From: Butyrivibrio sp. MB2005
GTDB lineage: Bacteria; Bacillota; Clostridia; Lachnospirales; Lachnospiraceae
Direction of reading: 5' to 3'
Length of the DNA stretch: 64,000 nt
Assembly: GCF_000424285.1 (NCBI RefSeq)
Contig: NZ_AUJP01000005.1
Coordinates: 1-64,000, forward strand
Every line of letters begins with the position of its first letter. Position 1 is the stretch's first letter. Under the pieces are notes generated by a model, which worked only from the letters and a program-made list of their open reading frames with translations, was not told the origin of the DNA and did not search any database. Of this stretch, positions 18,031 through 26,534 are shown one piece after another. Made by a program: the position numbers and the translations under genes.

Positions 18031-18378
18031 ATGATCTTTTCTGAGATCGCAACTAAGATGAACACCAAGATTCAGAATGACGAGCAGATGACAGTGGATA
18101 TCGAGCTTAATGATGGCACTGAGGTTAGCTGCGCAGTTCTGATAGTACTTACAGTACAGGAGAAAGACTACATAGTTCTTCTTCCTCTTGATGAGAATGG
18201 ACAGAATAACGACGGCAATGTATGGTTCTATCAGTTTATCCAGAAATCAGAGGATGCTGAGCCGGAGCTTGGATACATCGAGGATGATGATGAGTACGAG
18301 GCTGTGGCTGATGCTTTTGATGAGTATCTTGATGATGTGGAGTTCGATGAGCTTATAGATGCAGATCCTGAGGACTGA
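18031..18378 (+). CDS. DUF1292 acidic protein
   Basis: 115 residues and very acidic, particularly the C-terminal third (many Asp/Glu in DDDEYEAVADAFDEYLDD). The VDIELNDGTEVSCAVL opening and the KDYIVLLPLDE and VWFYQF strands match the DUF1292 family of small Firmicute proteins (YrzB-like). Function is unknown. It lies 34 nt after the previous gene with GAAGGAGG upstream and is followed by a strong terminator, so it ends that transcription unit. Confidence 0.82.
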   Translation: MIFSEIATKMNTKIQNDEQMTVDIELNDGTEVSCAVLIVLTVQEKDYIVLLPLDENGQNNDGNVWFYQFIQKSEDAEPELGYIEDDDEYEAVADAFDEYLDDVEFDELIDADPED

Positions 18379-18413
18379 TCATATTCCGAATTCAAATTTT
18401 ATATGAACTTATG

Positions 18414-18443
18414 AGGCGGCGTGATAATTCATAGCCGCCTTTT
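18414..18443 (+). terminator. intrinsic terminator
   Basis: AGGCGGC (18414-18420) pairs with GCCGCCT (18434-18440), followed by TTTT. It closes the unit ending in the DUF1292 gene. Confidence 0.8.
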
Positions 18444-18454
18444 CCGTATTTGTG

Positions 18455-18463
18455 TGGTATAAT
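18455..18463 (+). promoter_or_regulatory. extended -10 promoter for the GH13-like gene
   Basis: TG-G-TATAAT, an extended -10 motif, lies 33 nt before the start codon. No good -35 is present; its expected position falls in the terminator stem. Confidence 0.5.
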
Positions 18464-18496
18464 ATTATGTCGCAAAATATCGATTAAGGAAAAAAG

Positions 18497-20461
18497 ATGA
18501 GAAAAAACTTTAAACTTAGTAGTTTGCAGCCTTATCCAATGGGGATAACAAGAGCAGGTAACAGCATAAGAGTATGTGCAGCATTTGAAGCTAAAAGCAA
18601 GTGCGGCATAATTTTGTACGGCGAAAATGACAGAGAAGGAGAGAAAATCGAATTTTCTGAAGAGTATCGAAGCGGCAACATTTTCAGCTGTGAGATTACC
18701 GGTGATACATCTGAATATAAGTACTACATGCTTTTTTGTGGAAAAAAGATTTTCTGCGACCCTTACGCCCGTTATATAGAAGGCTATGATAAGTGGGCAA
18801 AGCCAGTAGATATCAGTACTCTCAGATGCAGGATTGATGATACTCCCTACGACTGGGGCAGTGATAAGCGTCCACGCAGGAAATATGAAGACTCTTTTAT
18901 CTACACATTACATGTAAGAGGCTATACTAAGAGCCCTTCAAGTGGTGTTGAGCTTAAAAAGAGAGGTACCTACAGCGGCCTTTGTGAAAAGCTCCCTTAC
19001 ATAAAGTCACTTGGAGTTACAGCCATAGAGATTATGCCATCCTATGAGATGTGCGTTCTTGATAATGCAGGACCTGAGAGGACTAACGGAGTTAATATGC
19101 CGGAGGGGTCCATATCACGAGTTAATACCGCTAAAAAGGTAATGGTAAGCGAGGATGGTCAGATAAAGGATCATGCAACTCAGAGAAAGAAGATCAATTT
19201 CTGGGGCTATAAAAACGGCTTTTATTTTGCGCCAAGAACAGCTTATGCATATTCGGGATCAGATGCGGATGTTGAGTTCAAGGATATGGTCAAGCTTTTC
19301 CATAAGAATGGCATTGAAGTTATAATGCAGTTCTATTTTGATGAGAATGCCTCACAGGATTTAATGGCTTCTTCTATCAGACACTGGGTATTTAATTACC
19401 ATATTGACGGAGTGCACCTTAAGGGTAACGGAGCTGCGCCGCAGCTTATTGCTGAAGATCCGGCGCTTTCGGATATTAAAATATGGTATTACGGCTTTGA
19501 TTACGGCAAGCTATACAAGGGACGCATTCCTGATATGAGAACTCTTGCTGAATATCAGGATCAGTTCATGTACTCATCGAGGCGTTTTCTTAAGGGTGAT
19601 GATAATTCCCTTAATGACTTCATAAGACTGATGCTGAGTAATTCTCAGAATGCAGGCATTGTGAATTATATATGCAATTATGACGGCTTCAGGCTTTGCG
19701 ATCTTGTTTCATACGAGCACAAGAGAAATGAGCTTAACGGCGAGAATAACTCTGACGGTAATCCCTACAACCTTAGCTGGAATTGCGGAATCGAGGGAAA
19801 GACAAGAAAGCAGTCTATTTTAGCTCTAAGGAATAAGCAGATTAAGAATGCGCTTACAATGCTGTTCTTTTCACAGGGAACACCTATGCTTTTTGGCGGC
19901 GATGAATTCCTTAATTCTCAGGATGGCAATAATAATCCTTATTGCCAGGATAATGCCACCGGATGGGTTGACTGGAAGGAAGCTTCAAGACCCCAGGGAG
20001 AAGCTCTTATTGAGTATGTGAGGTTTCTTAGTAATCTTAGATTTAAATACAAGATACTTCATGAGTCCAAGCCCTTTAAGCTGATGGATTATAAGGCCTG
20101 TGGTTATCCTGATCTTTCTTATCACGGAACAGAAGCATGGAGACCTGATCTTTCAAATTACAGTCACTGTATCGGCATGCTTTATTGTGGTTTATACGAG
20201 CAGTCTGATAAGGAACAGGATTTCTTCTATGTGGCTTATAACATGCACTGGACTCCGGTTAGCTTTGCACTTCCAAAGCTCCCTGAAGGAATGCAGTGGA
20301 AGATACTGAATGATACCGAGAACACAGAAGACTACAAGCGTATGCAGACACTTAAGGACCAGGAGAAAATTGAGTGTACCGAGAGATCTGTAAAGATTCT
20401 GATAGGCGTTGGTAAGCCTGTGACAAAAACAACAAAAAAGAGAAGCAGTGTAAATAAATGA
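18497..20461 (+). CDS. GH13-fold glycogen-debranching-like protein, probably catalytically dead
   Basis: 654 residues with the layout of isoamylase/GlgX-type GH13 proteins: an N-terminal CBM48-like beta domain (1-115), a barrel from FIYTLHVRGYTKSP (134-147) through INFWGYKNGFYFAP (233-246) to LFFSQGTPMLFGGDEF (456-471) and NPYCQDNATGWVDW, and a C-terminal beta domain. The four catalytic regions are degraded. Region I reads IMQFYFDE (276-283) instead of D-x-x-x-N-H. In region II, VHLKG puts Lys309 where the nucleophile Asp should be. Region III has no Glu (IKIWYYG). Region IV has Tyr395 instead of His, although Asp396 remains. It could bind alpha-glucan without cleaving it. There is an unusual insert at about 200-232. 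It overlaps the next gene by 4 nt (ATGA). Confidence 0.85.
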   Translation: MRKNFKLSSLQPYPMGITRAGNSIRVCAAFEAKSKCGIILYGENDREGEKIEFSEEYRSGNIFSCEITGDTSEYKYYMLFCGKKIFCDPYARYIEGYDKWAKPVDISTLRCRIDDTPYDWGSDKRPRRKYEDSFIYTLHVRGYTKSPSSGVELKKRGTYSGLCEKLPYIKSLGVTAIEIMPSYEMCVLDNAGPERTNGVNMPEGSISRVNTAKKVMVSEDGQIKDHATQRKKINFWGYKNGFYFAPRTAYAYSGSDADVEFKDMVKLFHKNGIEVIMQFYFDENASQDLMASSIRHWVFNYHIDGVHLKGNGAAPQLIAEDPALSDIKIWYYGFDYGKLYKGRIPDMRTLAEYQDQFMYSSRRFLKGDDNSLNDFIRLMLSNSQNAGIVNYICNYDGFRLCDLVSYEHKRNELNGENNSDGNPYNLSWNCGIEGKTRKQSILALRNKQIKNALTMLFFSQGTPMLFGGDEFLNSQDGNNNPYCQDNATGWVDWKEASRPQGEALIEYVRFLSNLRFKYKILHESKPFKLMDYKACGYPDLSYHGTEAWRPDLSNYSHCIGMLYCGLYEQSDKEQDFFYVAYNMHWTPVSFALPKLPEGMQWKILNDTENTEDYKRMQTLKDQEKIECTERSVKILIGVGKPVTKTTKKRSSVNK

Positions 20462-21078
20462 CAGAGGATAAGATTACATTAAAGAAGATGCTTGGTCATT
20501 TTATTACAATTACCAAGCACAGGCATCTTGTTTGCAAGCATTGTTTTCAGATGGGGATATATTTTCAGGGGCTGACACATGACCTCTCAAAATATTCCTT
20601 CACTGAATTTTTCAGAGGAGCAAAGTATTATCAGGGGACCAGATCCCCCAACGCCAGAGAGCGTGAAGTGAAGGGCTACTCTGATGCATGGCTTCATCAC
20701 AAGGGCAGGAACAGACATCATTTTGAGTACTACATAGACTTTTTCAATAAGCCCGGAAGCGACAGCTCCATAGTTCCTGCACCGATGCCTGACAAATACA
20801 TAGCTGAGATGATAGCTGACAGAGTTGCGGCATGTATGACCTACAGAGGTGACGAATACGAAGCCTGGGATTCATACAAGTATTACGAGAGAGAAAAGGA
20901 AAGGGTGAAGGATCTCATCCATCCCGATACTGCCAACAAGCTGGAATTCTTTCTTAACATGCTCGGAGAGCAGGGAGAAGCAGCTACTTTTAAATACATC
21001 AAGGAAATATTCCTCACAGGCAGGGACAGACTGCGCTGGGAGAAAGAACTGGAGGAAAGTATAAAAGCAAATGAGTAA
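20458..21078 (+). CDS. DUF5662 family protein
   Basis: 206 residues, cytoplasmic. It is rich in His/Asp pairs arranged like a metal-binding helical bundle: HRHLVCKHCF (21-30), THDLSKYSFTEF (40-51), and HHKGRNRHHFEYY around residue 80. This pattern matches DUF5662, an uncharacterised family with an HD-domain-like feel; I infer possible metal-dependent hydrolase activity, but nothing shows a substrate. The start overlaps the GH13-like stop and its own end overlaps pepT by 8 nt, so the three genes are translationally coupled. Confidence 0.75.
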   Translation: MTEDKITLKKMLGHFITITKHRHLVCKHCFQMGIYFQGLTHDLSKYSFTEFFRGAKYYQGTRSPNAREREVKGYSDAWLHHKGRNRHHFEYYIDFFNKPGSDSSIVPAPMPDKYIAEMIADRVAACMTYRGDEYEAWDSYKYYEREKERVKDLIHPDTANKLEFFLNMLGEQGEAATFKYIKEIFLTGRDRLRWEKELEESIKANE

Positions 21079-22333
21079 TTTCACAATTCAAAATAAACCT
21101 GAGGATGTTGTAGAGAGATTTCTTCGCTACACCAAATTTGATACACAGTCTGACGAACACACAAATACAAGTCCTTCTACCATGAAGCAGCACGAGCTTG
21201 CTAAGCTTCTTACAAAGGAACTTGAGGAGATGGGTGCATCAGACGTTTTTTATGATGCAGAGCACTGCTATGTTTATGCAACAATTCCTGCAAATAACGA
21301 CAAAGAGACACCTGTTATAGGTTTTATCTCTCACATGGATACATCTGATGCCGTAAGCGGTAAGGATGTTAATGCAAGAATTGTGGAGAATTATGACGGA
21401 GCAGATATTAAACTTTCAGATGATGGAAAGTATGTGCTTTCACCTAAGACTTTTCCTGAGCTGTTAAATCACAAGGGAGAGGACCTCATTGTAACTGACG
21501 GAACAACACTTCTCGGAGCAGATGATAAGGCCGGCATTGCAGAGATCATGACCATGGCTCAGACTCTTTTGCAGAATTCCGAGATTAAGCATGGAGAGAT
21601 AAAAATAGGCTTTACTCCTGATGAAGAGATCGGTGAGGGTACAAAGTTTTTTGATATAGACAGATTCGGCGCAGAATTTGCTTATACAGTAGATGGCGGC
21701 AAGCTTGGCGACCTTGAATATGAGAATTTCAATGCGGCTGAGGTTGAGCTCATCATAAACGGTAAGAGTGTTCACCCCGGCGATGCGAAAAACAAGATGC
21801 TCAATGCAACACTTATTGCATACGAGTTCCAGTCAATGCTTCCTGTAAGCCAGAATCCCATGTACACAGAGGGAAGAGAGGGCTTTTATCATCTCACAAT
21901 GATGAAGGGAACCTGCGAGAAAGCAGTGTGCTACTATATCATTCGTGACCATGATATGGAGAAGTTTACAGAGAAAAAAGAGACAGTTAAGAGAATCGTT
22001 GATTTCCTCAATGCAAAATATGGTGAGAACACAGTTGAGCTTACCATGGAAGATTCTTATTACAACATGATAGAGAAGATCAAGCCTCACATGCATCTTA
22101 TCGAGAATGCAAGAAAAGCAATGCTTGATGAGGGAGTTACACCTCTTGAATTTGCTATCAGAGGCGGTACGGATGGAGCAATGCTTTCCTTTAAGGGACT
22201 TCCCTGTCCGAACCTTTGCACAGGCGGGTACAACTATCATGGAAGATATGAGTACGCATCAGTGCAGGAGATTAACAAGACAGTAAGTATTCTGCTTAAT
22301 CTTTGCACTATTTACGGCGATTATACAGTTTGA
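21071..22333 (+). CDS. pepT: peptidase T (tripeptidase)
   Basis: 420 residues, an M20 di-zinc aminotripeptidase that trims N-terminal residues from tripeptides in the cytoplasm. Zinc ligands are visible in GFISHMDTSDAVSG, LLGADDKAGIAE (bridging Asp) and TPDEEIGEG (catalytic Glu pair), with VDGGKLGDLEYENFNAA and RGGTDGAMLSFKGLPCPN downstream. The dimerisation domain insert has normal length. The preceding gene overlaps by 8 nt. Confidence 0.96.
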   Translation: MSNFTIQNKPEDVVERFLRYTKFDTQSDEHTNTSPSTMKQHELAKLLTKELEEMGASDVFYDAEHCYVYATIPANNDKETPVIGFISHMDTSDAVSGKDVNARIVENYDGADIKLSDDGKYVLSPKTFPELLNHKGEDLIVTDGTTLLGADDKAGIAEIMTMAQTLLQNSEIKHGEIKIGFTPDEEIGEGTKFFDIDRFGAEFAYTVDGGKLGDLEYENFNAAEVELIINGKSVHPGDAKNKMLNATLIAYEFQSMLPVSQNPMYTEGREGFYHLTMMKGTCEKAVCYYIIRDHDMEKFTEKKETVKRIVDFLNAKYGENTVELTMEDSYYNMIEKIKPHMHLIENARKAMLDEGVTPLEFAIRGGTDGAMLSFKGLPCPNLCTGGYNYHGRYEYASVQEINKTVSILLNLCTIYGDYTV

Positions 22334-22359
22334 TTTTTAGATGGAGTTATTTGAATTTA

Positions 22360-23802
22360 ATGAGTGAGAAAGTATTACACAGCGTTATTACAGAAAATGC
22401 AGGGGAAGAGACCAAAAAGCAGTTTTCCTATATGGAGAAGGCTGAAGGGTATGTAAAGGATCTTGAAAAAGAGCTTGGCAGAAAGCCTACAGCCTGCGTC
22501 GTTACCTTTGGCTGTCAGATGAATGCCAGAGATTCCGAGAAGCTTATCGGTATTCTTACTAAAATCGGATATGAGCAGACTGAGTCAGAGGATGCTGATT
22601 TTGTCATCTACAATACCTGTACTGTCAGAGATAATGCTGATCAGAGAGTATTTGGAAGACTTGGCTACGTATCAGGTATCAAAAAGAAAAAGCCCTGGAT
22701 GAAGATTGCTCTTTGCGGCTGCATGATGCAGGAGCAGGGCGCGATTGAGAAGATTCAGAAGAGCTATCGCCATGTGGACCTTATATTCGGAACACATAAT
22801 ATCTTTAAGTTTGCAGAGCTTATCTGCACAATGTTTGAATCTGACAGAATGATTATTGATATCTGGAAGGATACAGATCAGATCGTTGAGGATCTTCCTA
22901 TCGTTAGAAAGTATCCCTTCAAGTCCGGTATCAATATTATGTTTGGCTGCAATAATTTCTGCACCTACTGTATCGTGCCTTATGTAAGAGGCCGCGAAAG
23001 ATCAAGGAATCCTAAGGATATAATCAGAGAAATTGAGTATCTTGCAGCTGATGGCGTAAAAGAGATCATGCTTCTTGGCCAGAACGTCAACTCCTATGGA
23101 AGAGGACTTCCCAAAGAGGATAAGATGAGCTTTGCAGAGCTTTTAAATGAAGTGTGCAAGGTTGATGGAATAGAGCGTGTGAGATTTATGACTTCACACC
23201 CTAAGGATTTATCAGATGATCTTATTAAAGTGATCGCTGAAAATGAGAAGGTTGCAAGGCATATTCACCTTCCTTTGCAGTCAGGCTCTGATGAGATTCT
23301 TAACAAGATGAACAGACGCTACACCAAGGAAAGCTATCTTGCTCTTGTTGATAAGATTAAGGCACAGATTCCCGATGTATCTCTTACAACAGATATCATC
23401 GTAGGCTTCCCCGGCGAGACTGACAGCGATGTTGATGAGACCATCGATGTAGTAAGAAAAGCAGAATTTGACAATGCTTTTACTTTTATTTATTCCAAGA
23501 GAACAGGAACACCTGCTGCCTCTATGGAACAGGTTCCTGAGTCTGTTAGTAAGCCCAACTTCGACAGACTTCTTAAGGTTGTTCAGGAGACAGCCAAAAA
23601 GCGTGCATCAAGATTCACAGGCCAGACCCACAGAGTACTTGTTGAAGAAGTGAACGAGCAGGATCCTTCACTTGTTACAGGAAGAATGTCCAATAACACT
23701 CTGGTACATTTCCCTGCTGACAAATCACTTATTGGTGAATTTGTTGATGTTAAGCTTGATGAGTGCCACGGTTTTTACTATATGGGCACATTGATAAAAT
23801 AA
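22360..23802 (+). CDS. miaB: tRNA-2-methylthio-N6-dimethylallyladenosine synthase
   Basis: 480 residues from ATG 22360, which has GGAG upstream; a longer frame from 22303 would overlap the pepT end and is unlikely. This methylthiotransferase modifies i6A37 of tRNAs. The N-terminal domain holds three cluster cysteines (TFGCQMN, YNTCTVRD, ALCGCMMQ), the radical-SAM domain has CNNFCTYCIVPYVRGRERSR, and a C-terminal TRAM domain follows. The miaA gene that makes its i6A substrate is 4.7 kb downstream in the same run, so the pathway is clustered around mutS/mutL. Confidence 0.96.
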   Translation: MSEKVLHSVITENAGEETKKQFSYMEKAEGYVKDLEKELGRKPTACVVTFGCQMNARDSEKLIGILTKIGYEQTESEDADFVIYNTCTVRDNADQRVFGRLGYVSGIKKKKPWMKIALCGCMMQEQGAIEKIQKSYRHVDLIFGTHNIFKFAELICTMFESDRMIIDIWKDTDQIVEDLPIVRKYPFKSGINIMFGCNNFCTYCIVPYVRGRERSRNPKDIIREIEYLAADGVKEIMLLGQNVNSYGRGLPKEDKMSFAELLNEVCKVDGIERVRFMTSHPKDLSDDLIKVIAENEKVARHIHLPLQSGSDEILNKMNRRYTKESYLALVDKIKAQIPDVSLTTDIIVGFPGETDSDVDETIDVVRKAEFDNAFTFIYSKRTGTPAASMEQVPESVSKPNFDRLLKVVQETAKKRASRFTGQTHRVLVEEVNEQDPSLVTGRMSNNTLVHFPADKSLIGEFVDVKLDECHGFYYMGTLIK

Positions 23803-23825
23803 TGCGGATATGGAGATAAACTACT

Positions 23826-26498
23826 TTGGATATAGATTTTGAAAAACTAAGCCCCATGATGCAAAACTACATAAAGACCAAGGAAGACTACAAGGATTGC
23901 ATCCTCTTTTACAGGCTTGGTGACTTCTATGAAATGTTCTTCGATGATGCGAAGGTTGTGTCCAAGGAACTTGAACTCACACTGACAGGAAAGGCCTGCG
24001 GACTTGAAGAGAGAGCTCCCATGTGCGGAGTTCCTCATCATGCTGTGGATTCCTACCTGTCAAAGCTTGTGGGAAGAGGCTACAAGGTCGCTATCTGTGA
24101 GCAGCTCGAAGATCCCAAGGAAGCTAAGGGAATAGTAAAAAGAGATGTCACAAGAATCGTGACTCCCGGAACCAACCTTAATATGCAGGCCCTTGATGAG
24201 ACCAGAAATAATTATCTCATGGGCGTATTCTATTCTGATGAAAAGACAGGAATCTCTGTTGCCGATGTTACCACCGGCGACTTTTTACTTACAGAGGTTG
24301 ATACCATTAAAGAGATCATTGATGAGATCAATAAGTTTCAGCCTTCTGAGCTTATCTGTAACGATGCATTTTTGGTAAGCGGAATAGATATAGACAATAT
24401 CAGGGACAGAGCCGGGGTAGTGGTTAATCCCATGGATCCCAGATATTTTGATGAGGATACAGGTAAGCAGGCTCTTCTTAAGCATTTTAAGGTTTCATCA
24501 CTTGCAGGTCTTGGAATTACAGATTTCCCTTGCGGAGTTCTGGCAGCCGGTGCTGTAATTAAATATCTTACGGAGCTTCAAAAGGATGGATTGTCTAATA
24601 TAATTCATATCTATCCATATCTTACAAGTAAGTATATGCTTCTGGATTCTTCTACCAGAAGGAACCTGGAGCTGATAGAGACTCTTCGCGATAAGCAGAA
24701 AAAGGGTACTCTTTTATGGGTTCTTGATAAGACTAAGACTGCCATGGGTGCGAGAACACTTAGAAGCTTTATCGAGCAGCCGCTTATTGAGGTATCGGAT
24801 ATCCTTAAGAGACAGTCAGCTGTCGAAGCTCTTGTAAAGAATACTATAGCAAGGGATGAGCTTAGAGAATACCTTGGACCTATCTATGATATGGAACGTC
24901 TCATGGCTAAGATTAATTATCATACAGCCAGCCCCAGAGACCTTCTTGCATTCAGGAATTCAGTAAAAATGCTTCCTGCCATTAAGATAGTTCTTGAGGA
25001 TTTGAAGGATATCGTATCTCTTGATGAGGTGAATTCTCAGATAGATGCCCTTTCTGATATTTTCGAGCTTATAGATAAGGCTATTATTGAGGAACCGCCT
25101 CTTGCCATAAAGGATGGTGGCATTATAAAGGACGGCTTTGATCCTGATATTGATCATTTCAGAGACGCCAGCACCAAGGGTAAGCAGTGGCTTTCCGATC
25201 TTGAAGCAAAAGAGCGTGAGAAGACCGACATCAAGACCATCAGAATAAAGTACAGCAATGTATTTGGTTATTCCTTTGAGGTTACCAATTCCTTTAAGGA
25301 TAAGGTGCCTGACTACTTTATAAGAAAGCAGACCCTTACAAACTGCGAAAGATATACCACACCTGAGCTTAAGGAACTTGAAGATACAATACTTAATGCC
25401 CAGGATAAGCTTAATAATCTTGAGTACGAGATGTTCTGTAAGATCAGGGATTCAATTTCCTTAGAGATTGAGAGAATACAGAGAACAGCCAGAAATATTG
25501 CGCTTCTTGACGTATATTGTTCCCTTGCATACGTTGCTGAGAAGAACCATTACGTAAAGCCTTCGCTTAATGATAAGAGCGTTCTTAAGATTCAGGGAGG
25601 AAGACATCCTGTTATAGAGCAGATGCTTGACAGAACAGATATGTTCATTTCAAATGATACCTTCCTTGATGATAAAAAGCACGCAGTTGCTATTATCACA
25701 GGTCCCAACATGGCAGGTAAGTCCACTTTCATGAGACAGACAGCCCTGATCGTGCTTATGGCTCAGATTGGAAGCTATGTTCCTGCAGATTCAGCAAACA
25801 TCGGCGTTGTGGACAGAATATTTACAAGAGTGGGAGCTTCCGACGATCTTGGAAGCGGACAGAGTACCTTCATGGTGGAGATGAATGAGGTTGCCAATAT
25901 TTTGAGAAATGCCACCTCTAAATCCCTACTCATCCTTGATGAGATTGGAAGAGGAACCTCTACCTACGACGGCCTTTCAATAGCATGGGCAGTTATTGAA
26001 CACATAAGTAACAGAAAACTGCTTGGAGCAAGAACACTTTTTGCAACCCATTATCATGAGCTTACTGAGCTTGAAGGAAAAATCGATAACGTCAACAACT
26101 ACTGCATAGCTGTTAAAGAAAAAGGCGACGATATTGTTTTTCTTCACAAGATAATTAAGGGCGGCGCTGACAAGAGCTACGGTATTCAGGTAGCAAGACT
26201 TGCCGGCATTCCCGATATGGTAATAGACAGAGCAAAGGCCATAGCAGAGGAGCTTACAGATAACGATATCACTGAGAAAATACAGGGGATTGAGGTTAAT
26301 CATAAGAGCGACAGGAAAAATACTGTTAAGCATTACGATCAGGTAGACCTCTCTCAGATGAGCCTCTTTGACACAGTCAAGGATGAAGACGTTATTAAAG
26401 AACTTCAGGAGATTGATATTTCGAATCTCACACCTATGGATGCACTCAATACTTTATACAAATTGCAGAACCAGCTAAACAACAGATGGAAGCTGTAA
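23826..26498 (+). CDS. mutS: DNA mismatch repair protein MutS
   Basis: 890 residues from a TTG start with GGAG about 10 nt upstream; the first ATG would remove residues ahead of the conserved LSPMMQNY segment. The mismatch-reading Phe-x-Glu is in YRLGDFYEMFF, and the ATPase has Walker A GPNMAGKSTFMRQ, Walker B LLILDEIGRGTSTYDG and the TRVGASDDLGSGQSTFMVEM signature. The short C-terminal helix set around DQVDLSQMSLFD resembles the beta-clamp-binding tail. mutL follows after 36 nt. Confidence 0.98.
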   Translation: MDIDFEKLSPMMQNYIKTKEDYKDCILFYRLGDFYEMFFDDAKVVSKELELTLTGKACGLEERAPMCGVPHHAVDSYLSKLVGRGYKVAICEQLEDPKEAKGIVKRDVTRIVTPGTNLNMQALDETRNNYLMGVFYSDEKTGISVADVTTGDFLLTEVDTIKEIIDEINKFQPSELICNDAFLVSGIDIDNIRDRAGVVVNPMDPRYFDEDTGKQALLKHFKVSSLAGLGITDFPCGVLAAGAVIKYLTELQKDGLSNIIHIYPYLTSKYMLLDSSTRRNLELIETLRDKQKKGTLLWVLDKTKTAMGARTLRSFIEQPLIEVSDILKRQSAVEALVKNTIARDELREYLGPIYDMERLMAKINYHTASPRDLLAFRNSVKMLPAIKIVLEDLKDIVSLDEVNSQIDALSDIFELIDKAIIEEPPLAIKDGGIIKDGFDPDIDHFRDASTKGKQWLSDLEAKEREKTDIKTIRIKYSNVFGYSFEVTNSFKDKVPDYFIRKQTLTNCERYTTPELKELEDTILNAQDKLNNLEYEMFCKIRDSISLEIERIQRTARNIALLDVYCSLAYVAEKNHYVKPSLNDKSVLKIQGGRHPVIEQMLDRTDMFISNDTFLDDKKHAVAIITGPNMAGKSTFMRQTALIVLMAQIGSYVPADSANIGVVDRIFTRVGASDDLGSGQSTFMVEMNEVANILRNATSKSLLILDEIGRGTSTYDGLSIAWAVIEHISNRKLLGARTLFATHYHELTELEGKIDNVNNYCIAVKEKGDDIVFLHKIIKGGADKSYGIQVARLAGIPDMVIDRAKAIAEELTDNDITEKIQGIEVNHKSDRKNTVKHYDQVDLSQMSLFDTVKDEDVIKELQEIDISNLTPMDALNTLYKLQNQLNNRWKL

Positions 26499-26534
26499 TA
26501 ATTTGATTTCGGCTTTTGCCGGGGAGGAGAAGGG

